A stretch of DNA of 64,000 nt from Virgibacillus necropolis (GTDB lineage: Bacteria; Bacillota; Bacilli; Bacillales; Amphibacillaceae), in NCBI RefSeq assembly GCF_002224365.1, contig NZ_CP022437.1, positions 3,906,001 through 3,970,000 of the forward strand, written 5' to 3'. This document shows, piece after piece, positions 44,171 through 52,871 of the stretch (the stretch's first letter is position 1; every line of letters starts with the position of its first letter). A program made the position numbers and the translations under genes. Under the pieces are notes generated by a model. It was not told the DNA's origin, searched no databases, and saw only the letters and a list, made by a program, of their open reading frames with translations.

Positions 44171-44295
44171 AGAAAGAAAAGCGGAGCGGGCTTGTTCAGC
44201 GACGACAAGCATAGTCAAGAGACCGTAGAGCACTGCTCTTTGTGCTCGGAGTGTCTATTGACTATGTCTCGAGTCGCTAGCCCGCATAGCTAGAC
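44171..44295. repeat. bcr-like repeat, type B
   Basis: AAAGCGGAGCGGGCTTGTTC to AGTCGCTAGCCCGCATAGCT, with inner arms CATAGTCAA and TTGACTATG and the pair GAGCAC/GTGCTC. It follows the symporter stop codon at once. The same form is at 49731. Confidence 0.8.
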
Positions 44296-44460
44296 AGGAA
44301 AGAAAAACGGAGGCGACTGGTCAGCGACGTACAAATAGATAGGACTGTGAAAGTACGTCGATCTTTACGTACATTCATCAGGACTAACTATTTGGTAGTC
44401 GCTAGGAGCCACAGCTAGATCAAGAAAAGCGGAGGCGACTGGTCAGAAGCGGACGAATAT
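44296..44460. repeat. bcr-like repeats, type A and a truncated type A
   Basis: A full type A copy (AACGGAGGCGACTGGTCAGC to CGCTAGGAGCCACAGCTAGA) is followed by the first 27 bases of another. The full one shares the TACGTCG and TACAAATAGATAGGACTG parts with the copy at 24619. With type B this fills the 328-base gap. Confidence 0.8.
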
Positions 44461-44500
44461 GAAAAGGAGCGAGTTACCATTCAATGGTCTCGCTCCTTTT
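44461..44500 (-). terminator. terminator of the HMCES/YedK gene
   Basis: AAAAGGAGCGAG pairs with CTCGCTCCTTTT with an inner ACCATT/AATGGT helix. Confidence 0.8.
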
Positions 44501-45167
44501 ATTTTATTAATGGCTCAATACACGTACTATCATTGTTTTTTGCTGCATTTACATAACTAGAAACATTATGTGCTTTAAGGTCATCAACCTGTATCGACTG
44601 TAAAAGATCATGTGCTGAACTAGGATCCATCTCAATTGGCGCTATCCATTCATCTTCTTTATCTTTAGGAAGAATAATTGGCATCCGGTGGTGTATACCT
44701 TGCATAAAATCATTTGCATCCTTTGTTAAAATTGTACATGTAAAAAGATTTCGTCCACCATCTTGCCATTTATCCCATAACCCTGCAAATGCAAATAGTT
44801 TACGATCAGCTGTTTGAATTCGCTTCGGTTGTTTTGATTGGTCTGTTTTTTTCCATTCATAAAAACTATCCGCAATTATTAAACACCTATTACGCTTTAA
44901 CAACGATTTGAAGCTTGGTTTTTGATGAACAGTTTCACTTCTAGCATTAATCATTTTATAGCCAATCTTTTCGTCGTTTGACCATGAAGGAACAAGCCCC
45001 CATTTCAAATACCCCGCTCGCTTTTCTCTTCCATCATTAATGACTGCCAGTACGTTTTGTCCTGGAGCAACGTTATAGCTTGGTGTATATGAATCAATCG
45101 AATAGTTTATACCAAACTCTTTTAAGATCTCAACCTCATCTCTAAGCAGTGTATACCTACCACACAT
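44499..45167 (-). CDS. SRAP-domain (HMCES/YedK) abasic-site processing protein
   Basis: DNA-repair protein of 222 residues that forms a covalent crosslink to abasic sites in single-stranded DNA. The catalytic Cys2 is present at the very start in MCGRYTLL, with Asn (YNVAPGQN), Glu in ADSFYEWKK (about 103-111) and the HHRMPIIL histidines (about 161-168). This is the full family length. AAGAGGTG precedes the ATG. It is upstream of nothing on its strand; glutaminase lies 13 bases away in the same direction, so the two may be cotranscribed. Confidence 0.93.
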   Translation of the reverse strand: MCGRYTLLRDEVEILKEFGINYSIDSYTPSYNVAPGQNVLAVINDGREKRAGYLKWGLVPSWSNDEKIGYKMINARSETVHQKPSFKSLLKRNRCLIIADSFYEWKKTDQSKQPKRIQTADRKLFAFAGLWDKWQDGGRNLFTCTILTKDANDFMQGIHHRMPIILPKDKEDEWIAPIEMDPSSAHDLLQSIQVDDLKAHNVSSYVNAAKNNDSTCIEPLIK

Positions 45168-45180
45168 ATAATCACCTCTT

Positions 45181-46176
45181 TTAAAAAATGCTTAAGTCCC
45201 ATTGTTTCGCAATATGTCGTAACAAGCGGATACCTGCGATACTATTACCTTTATCATCAAGCGCTGGTCCATAAACGCCTATTCCACAACCTTCTAAAAA
45301 CGGAAGTTCCTCTTCACGTACACGTGGAGGAGCAGCTGCAATAATTCCACCTGAAACACCACTTTTTGCTGGTATTCCTACATATGTTGCAAATTTTCCG
45401 GATGCATCGTACATTCCACAAGTCAACATTAGCGCTTTGGAAATTCTCGCCTCCTGCCTTGGAATGATTTCTTCTTGTGTATCAGGATTGACCCCATCAT
45501 TGGCAAGAATCATACCAATTCTTGCTAGGTCATCAACAGTAATTTCAATAGAACATTGCTTGAAATAAGTGTCCAACGTTACATCTAGCTCTGATTCAAG
45601 GAAGTTTGTTTCAAGTAAGTAGTATCCAATTGCTTTATTTCGTGTAGAAGATAGCTTCTCTGAAAGATATACCTCTTTATTAATTTTCGGGCGATATCCA
45701 AGCATTTTTTCTAAAAGATCTAAAATTGGTCCAATTTTTTCTTCAGAGGTCTCCCCTTCAAGAATAGATGTAACCGTTATTGCTCCAGCATTAATTAGTG
45801 GATTAAATGGTTTTTTGAGTTGTTTCATTTCCAAGTGCATGATTGAATTAAATGCCTCTCCGGCTGGTTCAACGTCCACCCGGTCAAGCATATATGCAAT
45901 ACCGCGCTCTACACACCCAACAATAAAACTGATGATTTTTGAAATACTTTGTAAGGTAAATGGTATATCTACATCTCCTGAACGAATTGCCATCCCATTC
46001 TTCCCTAAAATGGTTATGCCCAAATGGTCTTGATTCGCTTCTGCCAAAATCGGAATATATGAGGCTACCTTACCGTCACTAGTGTGTTTTCGATAAAAGG
46101 AAACCCAGTCATCCACATAATTTTGTAACCATTCTTGACTTAATTCTGTATTCCAGTTAGCAGAACCTTGTACCAT
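45181..46176 (-). CDS. glsA: glutaminase
   Basis: Serine-dependent glutaminase of 331 residues that turns glutamine into glutamate and ammonia. The SxxK motif is LQSISK (about 73-78). Other family blocks are NPLINAGAI (about 127-135), SEKLSSTRNKAIGYYL, MLTCGMYDASGKFATYVGIPAKSG and the final GIGVYGPALDDKGNS. The start is the ATG of MVQGSANWN behind GAGGTG. B. subtilis YbgJ (GlsA1) pairs with an AGCS glutamine carrier; here an AGCS gene lies 1 kb away on the other strand. Confidence 0.95.
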   Translation of the reverse strand: MVQGSANWNTELSQEWLQNYVDDWVSFYRKHTSDGKVASYIPILAEANQDHLGITILGKNGMAIRSGDVDIPFTLQSISKIISFIVGCVERGIAYMLDRVDVEPAGEAFNSIMHLEMKQLKKPFNPLINAGAITVTSILEGETSEEKIGPILDLLEKMLGYRPKINKEVYLSEKLSSTRNKAIGYYLLETNFLESELDVTLDTYFKQCSIEITVDDLARIGMILANDGVNPDTQEEIIPRQEARISKALMLTCGMYDASGKFATYVGIPAKSGVSGGIIAAAPPRVREEELPFLEGCGIGVYGPALDDKGNSIAGIRLLRHIAKQWDLSIF

Positions 46177-46321
46177 ACGTATCACCTCTTCTATTTTATA
46201 TCATGATGGTCTAGTCCGTAAGCTTTCAAACGGTAGATAAATAAATTTGTACTCCCTATAATAGAAGTGCCATACGGAAAAGGAAACTAAAACGATTCGA
46301 ATTACCATTCCAACAAACAAA

Positions 46322-46353
46322 TCCCCCGATTAATCCGCCTGAATAATCGAGGG
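46322..46353 (-). terminator. possible terminator of plsC
   Basis: CCCTCGATTA pairs imperfectly with TAATCGGGGG across ten bases, with only a broken T tract. Weak. Confidence 0.45.
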
Positions 46354-46375
46354 TGCTATAGAAAAGCTTTTTATT

Positions 46376-47092
46376 TTACATCTGTTGTAATGATTTTTCA
46401 ATACTTGATTGTATGGCTATTGCTAGATCACTATGTTTTTTTTCTTGATAGTCATTCGGATAAATTGGATCAAGAATTGACATGTGTATAGTTGAACCTT
46501 TTACTCTTCCTTTATCTTCTTCTAGCATTTGGTACGTTCCATTTATGGCAATTGGAACAATAGGTACATTGGCTTTTGTTGCCAGCCTGAGGCTTCCTGA
46601 TTTAAATGTATTTAAGTTACTACCACGGCTTCTTGTACCTTCAGGAAAGATAACAAGGGAATGCCCTTTTTTCAAGCTATCGATACCCTGACCAATTGCC
46701 CGAACGGATTGCCTTCGATCTGAACGGTCAATAAAGACTCCATGCATCAGACTCATCCACGAACTAACGATAGGAATCTTTTCCACCTCTTTTTTTGCGA
46801 TGAACCCAAGCGGTTTTCCGACATAGCCGATTAAAGCAAGAATATCAAACAATCCTTGATGGTTAGCCACAAATAATACCGCTTCATCTGGAAGCTTTTC
46901 TTGACCAGATACATGAACATCTGTCCCAGTGCTTTTAATCACTTTTTGGGAAACCCATTTTGGCGCTTCAAATAATTCTTGCTGTGCTTGTTTTGTACCC
47001 ACATTGTAAAGCTTTCGACCTTTATGTAACTTCAGACCACTTCTTAGAACAGTGATAATTCCCCAAAAATAGATCCACAAACTGCGAATCAT
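46376..47092 (-). CDS. plsC: 1-acyl-sn-glycerol-3-phosphate acyltransferase
   Basis: Acyltransferase of 238 residues in phospholipid synthesis (lysophosphatidate to phosphatidate), membrane-associated through an N-terminal helix (about 5-20). Motifs are NHQGLFDILAL (about 77-87; the NHX4D box), VFIDRSDRR, FPEGTRSRG (about 150-158; motif III) and VPIVPIAINGT. No other lipid genes are close. It is a second PlsC-like gene candidate; B. subtilis has plsC elsewhere. Confidence 0.92.
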   Translation of the reverse strand: MIRSLWIYFWGIITVLRSGLKLHKGRKLYNVGTKQAQQELFEAPKWVSQKVIKSTGTDVHVSGQEKLPDEAVLFVANHQGLFDILALIGYVGKPLGFIAKKEVEKIPIVSSWMSLMHGVFIDRSDRRQSVRAIGQGIDSLKKGHSLVIFPEGTRSRGSNLNTFKSGSLRLATKANVPIVPIAINGTYQMLEEDKGRVKGSTIHMSILDPIYPNDYQEKKHSDLAIAIQSSIEKSLQQM

Positions 47093-47224
47093 GTAATCAC
47101 CCCCAATTTTATTATACGATGTTTTACTTCATTATACGATGTTTTATGTATTTTTTGTTAGGAAATCATTATAAAGTGATAGCCTTTAAATTTTCAACCC
47201 TATAAAAGGTTAATATTCCTTAAA

Positions 47225-47295
47225 GATGTTAGAAAACTTGGCTTATCGCCAAGCCTTAATGGCGAAAGCCTTAGTTGCACTTATACAGTAAGAAA
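47225..47295. repeat. GGCGAAAGCC hairpin repeat, copy 2
   Basis: GATGTTAGAAAACTTGGCTT, ATCGCCAAGCCTTAATGGCG, AAAGCCTTAGTTGCACTTAT; nearly identical to the copy at 42619. It lies between plsC and the CAP gene. Confidence 0.7.
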
Positions 47296-47322
47296 GGATT
47301 TATATTTTCTTAACTGCTAAAT

Positions 47323-47352
47323 AAAGGAGACTAGCAATGCTAATCTCCTTGT
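47323..47352 (-). terminator. terminator of the CAP-domain gene
   Basis: AAGGAGACTAGCA and CTAATCTCCTT pair around ATG, with T-rich sequence on the minus strand. Confidence 0.7.
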
Positions 47353-47363
47353 CTGTTACTCTA

Positions 47364-48245
47364 TTATTTTCCGATGAATTGTTGTGTCCAGTAGTTACCA
47401 TCCGCAACATAGCCTACACCAATATGCGTGAATTTCTCACTTAAAATGTTTGCACGGTGTCCATCACTATTCATCCAACCATTTACCACTTGTTCTGGTG
47501 TGGTTTGTCCTCTTGCAATGTTTTCCCCTGCACTACGGTAATCAATACCGTAACTTTTCATCATGTCAAATGGTGATCCGTAAGTTGGGCTATTATGAGA
47601 AAAGTAATTATTTACTGACATGTCACGTGACTTTTCGCGTGCCACTTTGCTTAACTCAACGTCAACTTTTAATGGATTCAAGCCACGTTCTACACGTTCA
47701 TTATTTGTTAATTCTACTACTTGTTGTTCGAAAGCACTTAACTGGCTTGATTGAGCTTGTGTTTGTTGCTCTTGTTCTTTAGCTGGTTGTTGTTGAGCAG
47801 GTGCCTCAGCTTTTGCTGGTGCTTCTTCCTTTGGTTCAGCTTTTGCTGGTGCTTCTTCCTTTGGCTCAGCCTTTGCTGGTGCTTCTTCTTTTGGTTCTGC
47901 TTGTTCAGGAGCTTCCTGTTTTGGTTCTTCTTGTTTCTGAGCTGGTTGTTCTTTTGTTTGTTCTTTTTCTTCAGTATTCTTTACTGGTTCTGCAGGCTTA
48001 TCATTTGCCTTTTGATTATTCCAATTCACCTGGTAATTTGCAAAATAATTTTGCAAAAATTCATTTAAATTACCATCTAAATTTGAAAAAGACTCCCCGT
48101 TAATAGAGTAGTAGACTTTATATGTTTGTTGCTGTTGATTCTGTTTTTGATCTGTATTTTCTGCAGCATCAACAGTATTTGTAAAAGCACCACCAATTAG
48201 TAATGCTGTAGACATTGTTGTTACAATACCTAATTTCTTAAACAT
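47364..48245 (-). CDS. secreted CAP/SCP-domain protein (YkwD-like)
   Basis: Exported protein of 293 residues. The signal peptide is MFKKLGIVTTMSTALLIGGA with cleavage at VDA-AEN. Then a Gln-rich part, a low-complexity linker (about 80-160) with three tandem copies of AEPKEEAPAK, and a C-terminal CAP domain (about 170-293) with FEQQVVELTNNERVERGLNP, NNYFSHNSPTYGS and GENIARGQTTPEQVVNGWM. AAGGAGATG precedes MFKK. B. subtilis YkwD is similar; CAP proteins of this type have no settled activity. The repeat linker may span the wall. Confidence 0.9.
   Translation of the reverse strand: MFKKLGIVTTMSTALLIGGAFTNTVDAAENTDQKQNQQQQTYKVYYSINGESFSNLDGNLNEFLQNYFANYQVNWNNQKANDKPAEPVKNTEEKEQTKEQPAQKQEEPKQEAPEQAEPKEEAPAKAEPKEEAPAKAEPKEEAPAKAEAPAQQQPAKEQEQQTQAQSSQLSAFEQQVVELTNNERVERGLNPLKVDVELSKVAREKSRDMSVNNYFSHNSPTYGSPFDMMKSYGIDYRSAGENIARGQTTPEQVVNGWMNSDGHRANILSEKFTHIGVGYVADGNYWTQQFIGK
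47815..47904. repeat. 30-bp tandem repeat inside the CAP gene (3 units)
   Basis: Three near-identical 30-bp units in frame encode AEPKEEAPAK. Differences are synonymous or in the last unit. Copy number can change without breaking the frame. Confidence 0.85.
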
Positions 48246-48718
48246 GTGTTGAACATCTCCTTTAAGTTGTGTTTTTTCTTGCAAAATTATCATAGCACGG
48301 GATTCTTGTAATAATTTTGGAAGGCTCTTCCATCAGGGTTTGATTAACTAATAGATTGGTATAATTCCTTTATAATTAAGGTTTTCTAAATGGCTTAAAT
48401 AAGCCTTTTTTGGAAAAAGTTCAATCTAGTGACATAATCTACTAAAAAAACACGCTTGACACCTTTTTATTTTCTGAAAAATATTACAACAACGCTTCAT
48501 TTGTAACAAAAATGATAAATTTGATATTTACGCGGGAAAACCTAATGATTTTGTTCCTTGTTCCTTAATATTCCTTATTATATAAGGCCCCCCTGGTTCA
48601 CTTCATCTGTGTAATATATCAAAATCCAATATCTGTAAAGCACTTAACTACCCCCACAAATCATGGTATAGTATAGAAATGCTATAATTGAAAACTGTCA
48701 TCATTGGAGGAGCTAAAA
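48246..48718. other. 473-base intergenic region with divergent promoters
   Basis: The gap separates the CAP gene from mreBH. A TATAAT (48683-48688) lies 30 bases before the mreBH ATG; its -35 is poor. ACCCCC occurs at 48650, a string seen in sigma-I promoters of B. subtilis mreBH, but no convincing matching -10 follows. Otherwise only AT-rich sequence without ORFs, repeats or hairpins is visible. Confidence 0.4.
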
Positions 48719-49726
48719 ATGTTATCTAATGCAGAAATTGGTATTGACCTAGGTACTGCTAATATACTTATCTATTCAAAGACAAAAGGGATTGTTTTAA
48801 ACGAGCCATCTGTAGTGGCTATTGATATTAACACGAAAAATGTCGTTGCGGTTGGAACGGAAGCAAAAGAAATGGTTGGTAAAACTCCACAAAACATCGT
48901 CCCTATTCGTCCGCTTAGGGATGGAGTAATAGCTGATTATGATGTTACCGCACAAATGTTAAAGGAATTTTTGAAAAAGGTAAGCAAAAAAATGGGGCTT
49001 TCCATGCGTAAACCAACAGTAGTTGTTTGTACGCCTTCTGGAAGTACTTCTGTTGAAAGAAGAGCAATCCATAACGCAGTAACAAGCTATGGTGCTAAAC
49101 ATGTGCATTTAATAGAAGAACCTGTTGCAGCTGCGATTGGTGCAGATCTACCAGTAGACGAACCGATTGCGAACGTTATCGTTGATATTGGTGGTGGTAC
49201 ATCTGAAGTCGGCATCATTTCTTTTGGTGGTGTTGTTTCTTGTAATTCTGTACGCACTGGCGGAGATAAGATGGATGAAGAAATCATTCAATATATCCGC
49301 AAACACTATAATATTTTAATCGGTGAACGAACTGCAGAAAATATTAAAATTGAGATTGGATATGCAAATGCAGATCATAAAGAAGATACTATGGAAGTTC
49401 GCGGTAGAGACATGGTAACTGGTTTACCAAAGACAATCACTGTCTCTTCTACAGAAATTCATTCTGCATTAAAGGAATCGCTTGAACAAATTTTAGAAAC
49501 CATTCGAGCGACACTAGAGAATTGTCCTCCAGAGCTAAGTGGTGACATTGTTGATCGTGGTATTGTTTTAACTGGTGGTGGTGCATTATTAAACGGAATG
49601 AGAGATTGGTTAGCAAAAGAAATCATCGTACCGGTACACATTGCTCCAAACCCACTTGAATCAGTAGCAATCGGAACAGGCCGAGCACTAAAAATGATAA
49701 CCAAACTACAAAAAGCAGCTAAGTAG
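48719..49726 (+). CDS. mreBH: rod-shape-determining actin homologue MreBH
   Basis: Actin-fold ATPase of 335 residues, identical in length to B. subtilis MreBH, which helps guide lateral-wall synthesis and the LytE autolysin. The blocks are [15 protein letters not shown] (phosphate 1), [35 protein letters not shown] (phosphate 2), and [15 protein letters not shown] (adenosine). It stands alone, not with mreC/mreD, as expected for mreBH rather than mreB or mbl. The start at MLSNAEIG follows GGAGGAG; four codons of upstream frame are not needed. Confidence 0.92.
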   Translation: MLSNAEIGIDLGTANILIYSKTKGIVLNEPSVVAIDINTKNVVAVGTEAKEMVGKTPQNIVPIRPLRDGVIADYDVTAQMLKEFLKKVSKKMGLSMRKPTVVVCTPSGSTSVERRAIHNAVTSYGAKHVHLIEEPVAAAIGADLPVDEPIANVIVDIGGGTSEVGIISFGGVVSCNSVRTGGDKMDEEIIQYIRKHYNILIGERTAENIKIEIGYANADHKEDTMEVRGRDMVTGLPKTITVSSTEIHSALKESLEQILETIRATLENCPPELSGDIVDRGIVLTGGGALLNGMRDWLAKEIIVPVHIAPNPLESVAIGTGRALKMITKLQKAAK

Positions 49727-49727
49727 G

Positions 49728-49905
49728 AAGAAAAGCGGAGTGGGCTTGCTCAGCGACGACAAGCGTAGTCAAAAGACCGTAGAGCACACGGTCTTTCGTG
49801 CTCGGAGTGTCTATTGACTACGTCTCGAGTCGCTAGCCCACGTTGCTAGACAGAAAGATAAGCGGAGGCGCCCGGGTATTGGTTTATGACCTGTGCCCAC
49901 GGATC
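49728..49905. repeat. bcr-like repeats, type B then degraded type A
   Basis: Type B at 49731-49855 (GCGGAGTGGGCTTGCTCAGC to GTCGCTAGCCCACGTTGCTA) starts two bases after the mreBH stop. A much changed type A copy follows. Confidence 0.75.
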
Positions 49906-49928
49906 AAGGAAGCTGCGTTTATCTTGCC

Positions 49929-50048
49929 AATCGGCCGATATATCGAGAAAATGGCGGTTATATTTATATAATGGCAGTTATATGAAAATATCGGTGGTTA
50001 TATTTTCATAACGGCCGATATATTGACTAATCAGCGGATATCACGACT
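49929..50048. repeat. degenerate ~20 bp direct-repeat array 2
   Basis: Six units of 18-21 bases start at 49929, 49950, 49970, 49988, 50008 and 50029. They share a core like GGCNGTTATAT or GGCCGATATAT in the same position of each unit. Sequence is unrelated to the arrays at 8913, 54332 and 55652, but unit length is the same. Confidence 0.7.
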
Positions 50049-50087
50049 GAGTCCCTCCATCTTTTTCACAAATACGTACAAATTTTC

Positions 50088-50124
50088 CAAAGCTGAATCT
50101 TATCAAAGAATTCAGCTTTTTTTA
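50088..50124 (+). terminator. intrinsic terminator
   Basis: AAAGCTGAAT and ATTCAGCTTT pair across an 8-10 base loop, then seven T. It lies 360 bases after mreBH, with the repeats between. Confidence 0.85.
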
Positions 50125-50229
50125 AAATAAACATTTACATATAATTCTGAATAGAATAGAATAGTAGTTAGTAAGAATCATGTAAAACGTACAAACGTTT
50201 ATGCCACATGATCTGCGTTAATTAATCTA

Positions 50230-50352
50230 AACAAAAAAACGAAGGCGACTGATCTGGGGTGACACGCATATGCAAAGAGCTGTAGAGTACGGCTCTAGCA
50301 CTCTAGTGTTCATTGCTTATGTCAAAAACCCCGAGGAGCCGCAACTAGAAGA
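50230..50352. repeat. divergent bcr-like repeat
   Basis: AAAAACGAAGGCGACTGATC to CCCCGAGGAGCCGCAACTAG, with inner ACGCATATGCAA / TTGCTTATGTCA-like arms and GTAGAGTACGGCTCTAGC. It is an older copy mixing types A and B. Confidence 0.65.
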
Positions 50353-50401
50353 CTGTCTAATCTGTTTACATACCCATTCCAGGTAAGTTCCAACAGATAA
50401 T

Positions 50402-50458
50402 GAGCCAGTTCAAGTTGACTTACAGTACGACTGTGGTCAGTTTGAATTGGCTTTTTTT
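50402..50458 (+). promoter_or_regulatory. leader terminator (possible attenuator) before the CoA-transferase gene
   Basis: GCCAGTTCAAGTTGAC (50404-50419) pairs with GTCAGTTTGAATTGGC (50436-50451), 13 Watson-Crick and three G-U pairs, then seven T ending 23 bases before the start codon. The previous plus-strand gene already has a terminator at 50088, so this one would only act on transcripts that begin between about 50130 and 50400, i.e. the leader of this operon. Confidence 0.6.
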
Positions 50459-50481
50459 AATTGAATGTGAGGAGTGATTGT

Positions 50482-51627
50482 TTGGCTGGTGCATTGGAAC
50501 ATATTAAGGTTCTTGATTTGTCGCGTGTACTTGCAGGTCCCTACTGTACGATGATTTTAGGTGACCTTGGTGCTGAAGTAATTAAAGTAGAAGCTCCAGG
50601 AGGCAGTGATGACACCCGTAAATGGGGGCCCCCTTTTCAGAATGATGTAAGCGCCTATTATTTGTGTGCAAACCGAAACAAGAAAAGTATTACAGCTGAT
50701 TTGAAGTCCCAAGAAGGTATTGAAATGATTAAAAAACTTGTATCTGAAAGCGATGTCATTCTTCACAACTTCAAATCAGGTACGATGGATCGTTTTGGAT
50801 TAGACTATCAGACACTCACTGAAATAAACCCTGGGATAGTTTATTGTTCGATCACAGGGTTTGGTGAAACTGGTCCATACCAAACAATGCCTGGCTATGA
50901 TTTTATCATCCAAGCGATGAGTGGATTAATGAGTATCACTGGCGATAATCAATCAGGCCCACAAAAGTTTGGTGTAGCAATTACCGATATTTTAACAGGG
51001 TTATATGCTTGTATTGGGATTCAAGGTGCATTACTTGAACGTACGATATCTGGAAAAGGTCAAAAGCTAGACATTTCCCTCTACGATTCGGCTGTCAGCT
51101 CTCTTGTTAATATCGGCAGTAATTACTTGATGTCTGGCAAAATTCCTACTGCACTTGGAAATAATCACGCCAATATTGTGCCTTATCAAACATTTGAAAC
51201 AAGTGATGGACAAATGGTAGTTGCAGTTGGGAACGACAAACAGTATAAAGTTTTATGTACCATTTTAGAAAGGCCTGAACTTGCTTATGATGAGCGATTT
51301 AAAACAAATTCTGATCGTGTAGAAAATCGTGAGGTGTTAGTTCCACTACTGCAACAAGCTTTCGATAGAAAATCAACAGCTGTCTGGCAAACAAAGTGTC
51401 AAGAGAACGGTATCCCATGTGGGCCTATTCAAAATATCGAGGAAGTAACAAAAGATCCACAACTTAAGAAAAGAGAAATGTTTATCGATTTTGAGCATCC
51501 AACTGCAGGAATAGTAAAAATGATTGGAAGCCCGCTTAAGCTTTCACGAACACCAGTACAATATAAACATCATCCACCTAATGCCGGCGAACACACTGAT
51601 GAAATTCTTGCACGCTTTATTAGATAA
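50482..51627 (+). CDS. class III (CaiB/BaiF) acyl-CoA transferase
   Basis: CoA-transferase of 381 residues moving CoA between carboxylic acids. The catalytic Asp169 in GVAITDI is at the same number as in E. coli formyl-CoA transferase, and VLDLSRVLAGPYCTMILGD and GFGETGPY are family blocks. The start is a TTG at 50482 behind GAGGAG; the frame is open seven codons earlier. It heads an operon with a glutaryl-CoA-dehydrogenase-like enzyme and a semialdehyde dehydrogenase. A role like succinyl-CoA:glutarate CoA-transferase (SUGCT, same family) fits, but is inference. Confidence 0.9.
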   Translation: MAGALEHIKVLDLSRVLAGPYCTMILGDLGAEVIKVEAPGGSDDTRKWGPPFQNDVSAYYLCANRNKKSITADLKSQEGIEMIKKLVSESDVILHNFKSGTMDRFGLDYQTLTEINPGIVYCSITGFGETGPYQTMPGYDFIIQAMSGLMSITGDNQSGPQKFGVAITDILTGLYACIGIQGALLERTISGKGQKLDISLYDSAVSSLVNIGSNYLMSGKIPTALGNNHANIVPYQTFETSDGQMVVAVGNDKQYKVLCTILERPELAYDERFKTNSDRVENREVLVPLLQQAFDRKSTAVWQTKCQENGIPCGPIQNIEEVTKDPQLKKREMFIDFEHPTAGIVKMIGSPLKLSRTPVQYKHHPPNAGEHTDEILARFIR

Positions 51628-51677
51628 CTATCGCCTTAGTTTTAATAAGTAAAAAATAATAATATGGAGATGATCAA

Positions 51678-52871
51678 ATGAATTTTGAATTCACGGAAGA
51701 ACAAAAAATGCTGCGAGACACGGTTCGTAACTTTGTAGATAAAGAAATCATGCCACATATATCTGAGTGGGATCGGACTGGAAAGGCTGACCCTTCTGTC
51801 ATGAATAAGCTTTCCGATCTTGGATTAATGGGTGTTTGTATTCCTGAAGAATATGGTGGTAGCGGCATGGACTATAATTCACTCGCCATTGTTTGCGAAG
51901 AATTAGAACGAGGTGACACCGCTTTTCGTACAGCTGTTTCCGTACATACTGGCTTAAATAGTATGTCCATTCTTCAATGGGGTAACGAAGATCAAAAACA
52001 AAAATACCTTGTTCCACAGGCAAAAGGTGAAAAAGTAGGAGCATTTGGCTTAACTGAGCCTGGTGCTGGATCTGATGTTGCATCCTTAAACTCAACAGCG
52101 ACAAAAGATGGCGATTATTATCATTTAAACGGACAAAAGACCTGGATTTCGCTGTGCGATTCTGCCGATCATTTCTTGGTTTTTGCTTATACCGATAAAT
52201 CGAAAAAGCATAATGGTATATCGGCATTCATCGTCGAGCGTACTTGGGAAGGTTTTTCATCAAAGGCGACAAAAGGAAAGCATGGAATTCGGGCTGGAAA
52301 TACTGGCGAAATATTTTTTGATAATGTAAAGGTTCCAAAAGAAAACCTGCTAGGAAAAGAAGGAGAGGGCTTTAAAATTGCAATGGCCTCACTAGATAAT
52401 GGGCGTTTTACAGTTGCTGCTGGAGCATGCGGTCAAATCATGGCATGTATTGAAGCTAGTGTTGACTACTGTCATGAACGCGAAACGTTTGGAAAAGAAA
52501 TTGGTCGTCATCAGCTAGTGCAACAAATGATTGCGAAGATGGAAGCAGGACTGCAAATGAGTCGCTTACTTGTCTACCGTGCAGGAGAACTAAAAAATCA
52601 AGGAAAACGAAATACTCGTGAAACATCCCTTGCGAAATGGCAGGCTTGTGACTTTGCGAACAAAGCAGCCGATGATGCGGTGCAGGTTCACGGTGCTTAT
52701 GGTTATTCGGATGAATACCCTGTTGAACGTTATTTACGTAACTCTAAAGCACCTGTTATCTATGAAGGAACACGTGAGATTCACACTGTTATGCAAGCAG
52801 AATATGTACTAGGTTACCGAAAAGATAAAGCCTTAAACAATATGTTGCCTGCATGGAGGGGTAATGAATGA
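51678..52871 (+). CDS. acyl-CoA dehydrogenase, glutaryl-CoA-dehydrogenase-like
   Basis: FAD enzyme of 397 residues. It has FGLTEPGAGSDVAS (about 123-136), the catalytic Glu363 in YEGTREIHT, and the flavin-binding HGAYGYSDEYPVERYLRN. The segment DTAFRTAVSVHTGL (80-93) aligns with the glutaryl-CoA dehydrogenase block DSGYRSAMSVQSSL whose Arg (here Arg84) binds the distal carboxylate of glutaryl-CoA, so decarboxylating dehydrogenation to crotonyl-CoA is likely. Butyryl-CoA dehydrogenases are the alternative. It lies 50 bases after the CoA-transferase gene; its stop overlaps the next start (ATGA). Confidence 0.85.
   Translation: MNFEFTEEQKMLRDTVRNFVDKEIMPHISEWDRTGKADPSVMNKLSDLGLMGVCIPEEYGGSGMDYNSLAIVCEELERGDTAFRTAVSVHTGLNSMSILQWGNEDQKQKYLVPQAKGEKVGAFGLTEPGAGSDVASLNSTATKDGDYYHLNGQKTWISLCDSADHFLVFAYTDKSKKHNGISAFIVERTWEGFSSKATKGKHGIRAGNTGEIFFDNVKVPKENLLGKEGEGFKIAMASLDNGRFTVAAGACGQIMACIEASVDYCHERETFGKEIGRHQLVQQMIAKMEAGLQMSRLLVYRAGELKNQGKRNTRETSLAKWQACDFANKAADDAVQVHGAYGYSDEYPVERYLRNSKAPVIYEGTREIHTVMQAEYVLGYRKDKALNNMLPAWRGNE

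Noticed and set aside
48640-48700. Sigma-I promoter for mreBH
   Set aside because: ACCCCC is present at a plausible distance, but I could not find a convincing -10 partner; kept only as a remark.
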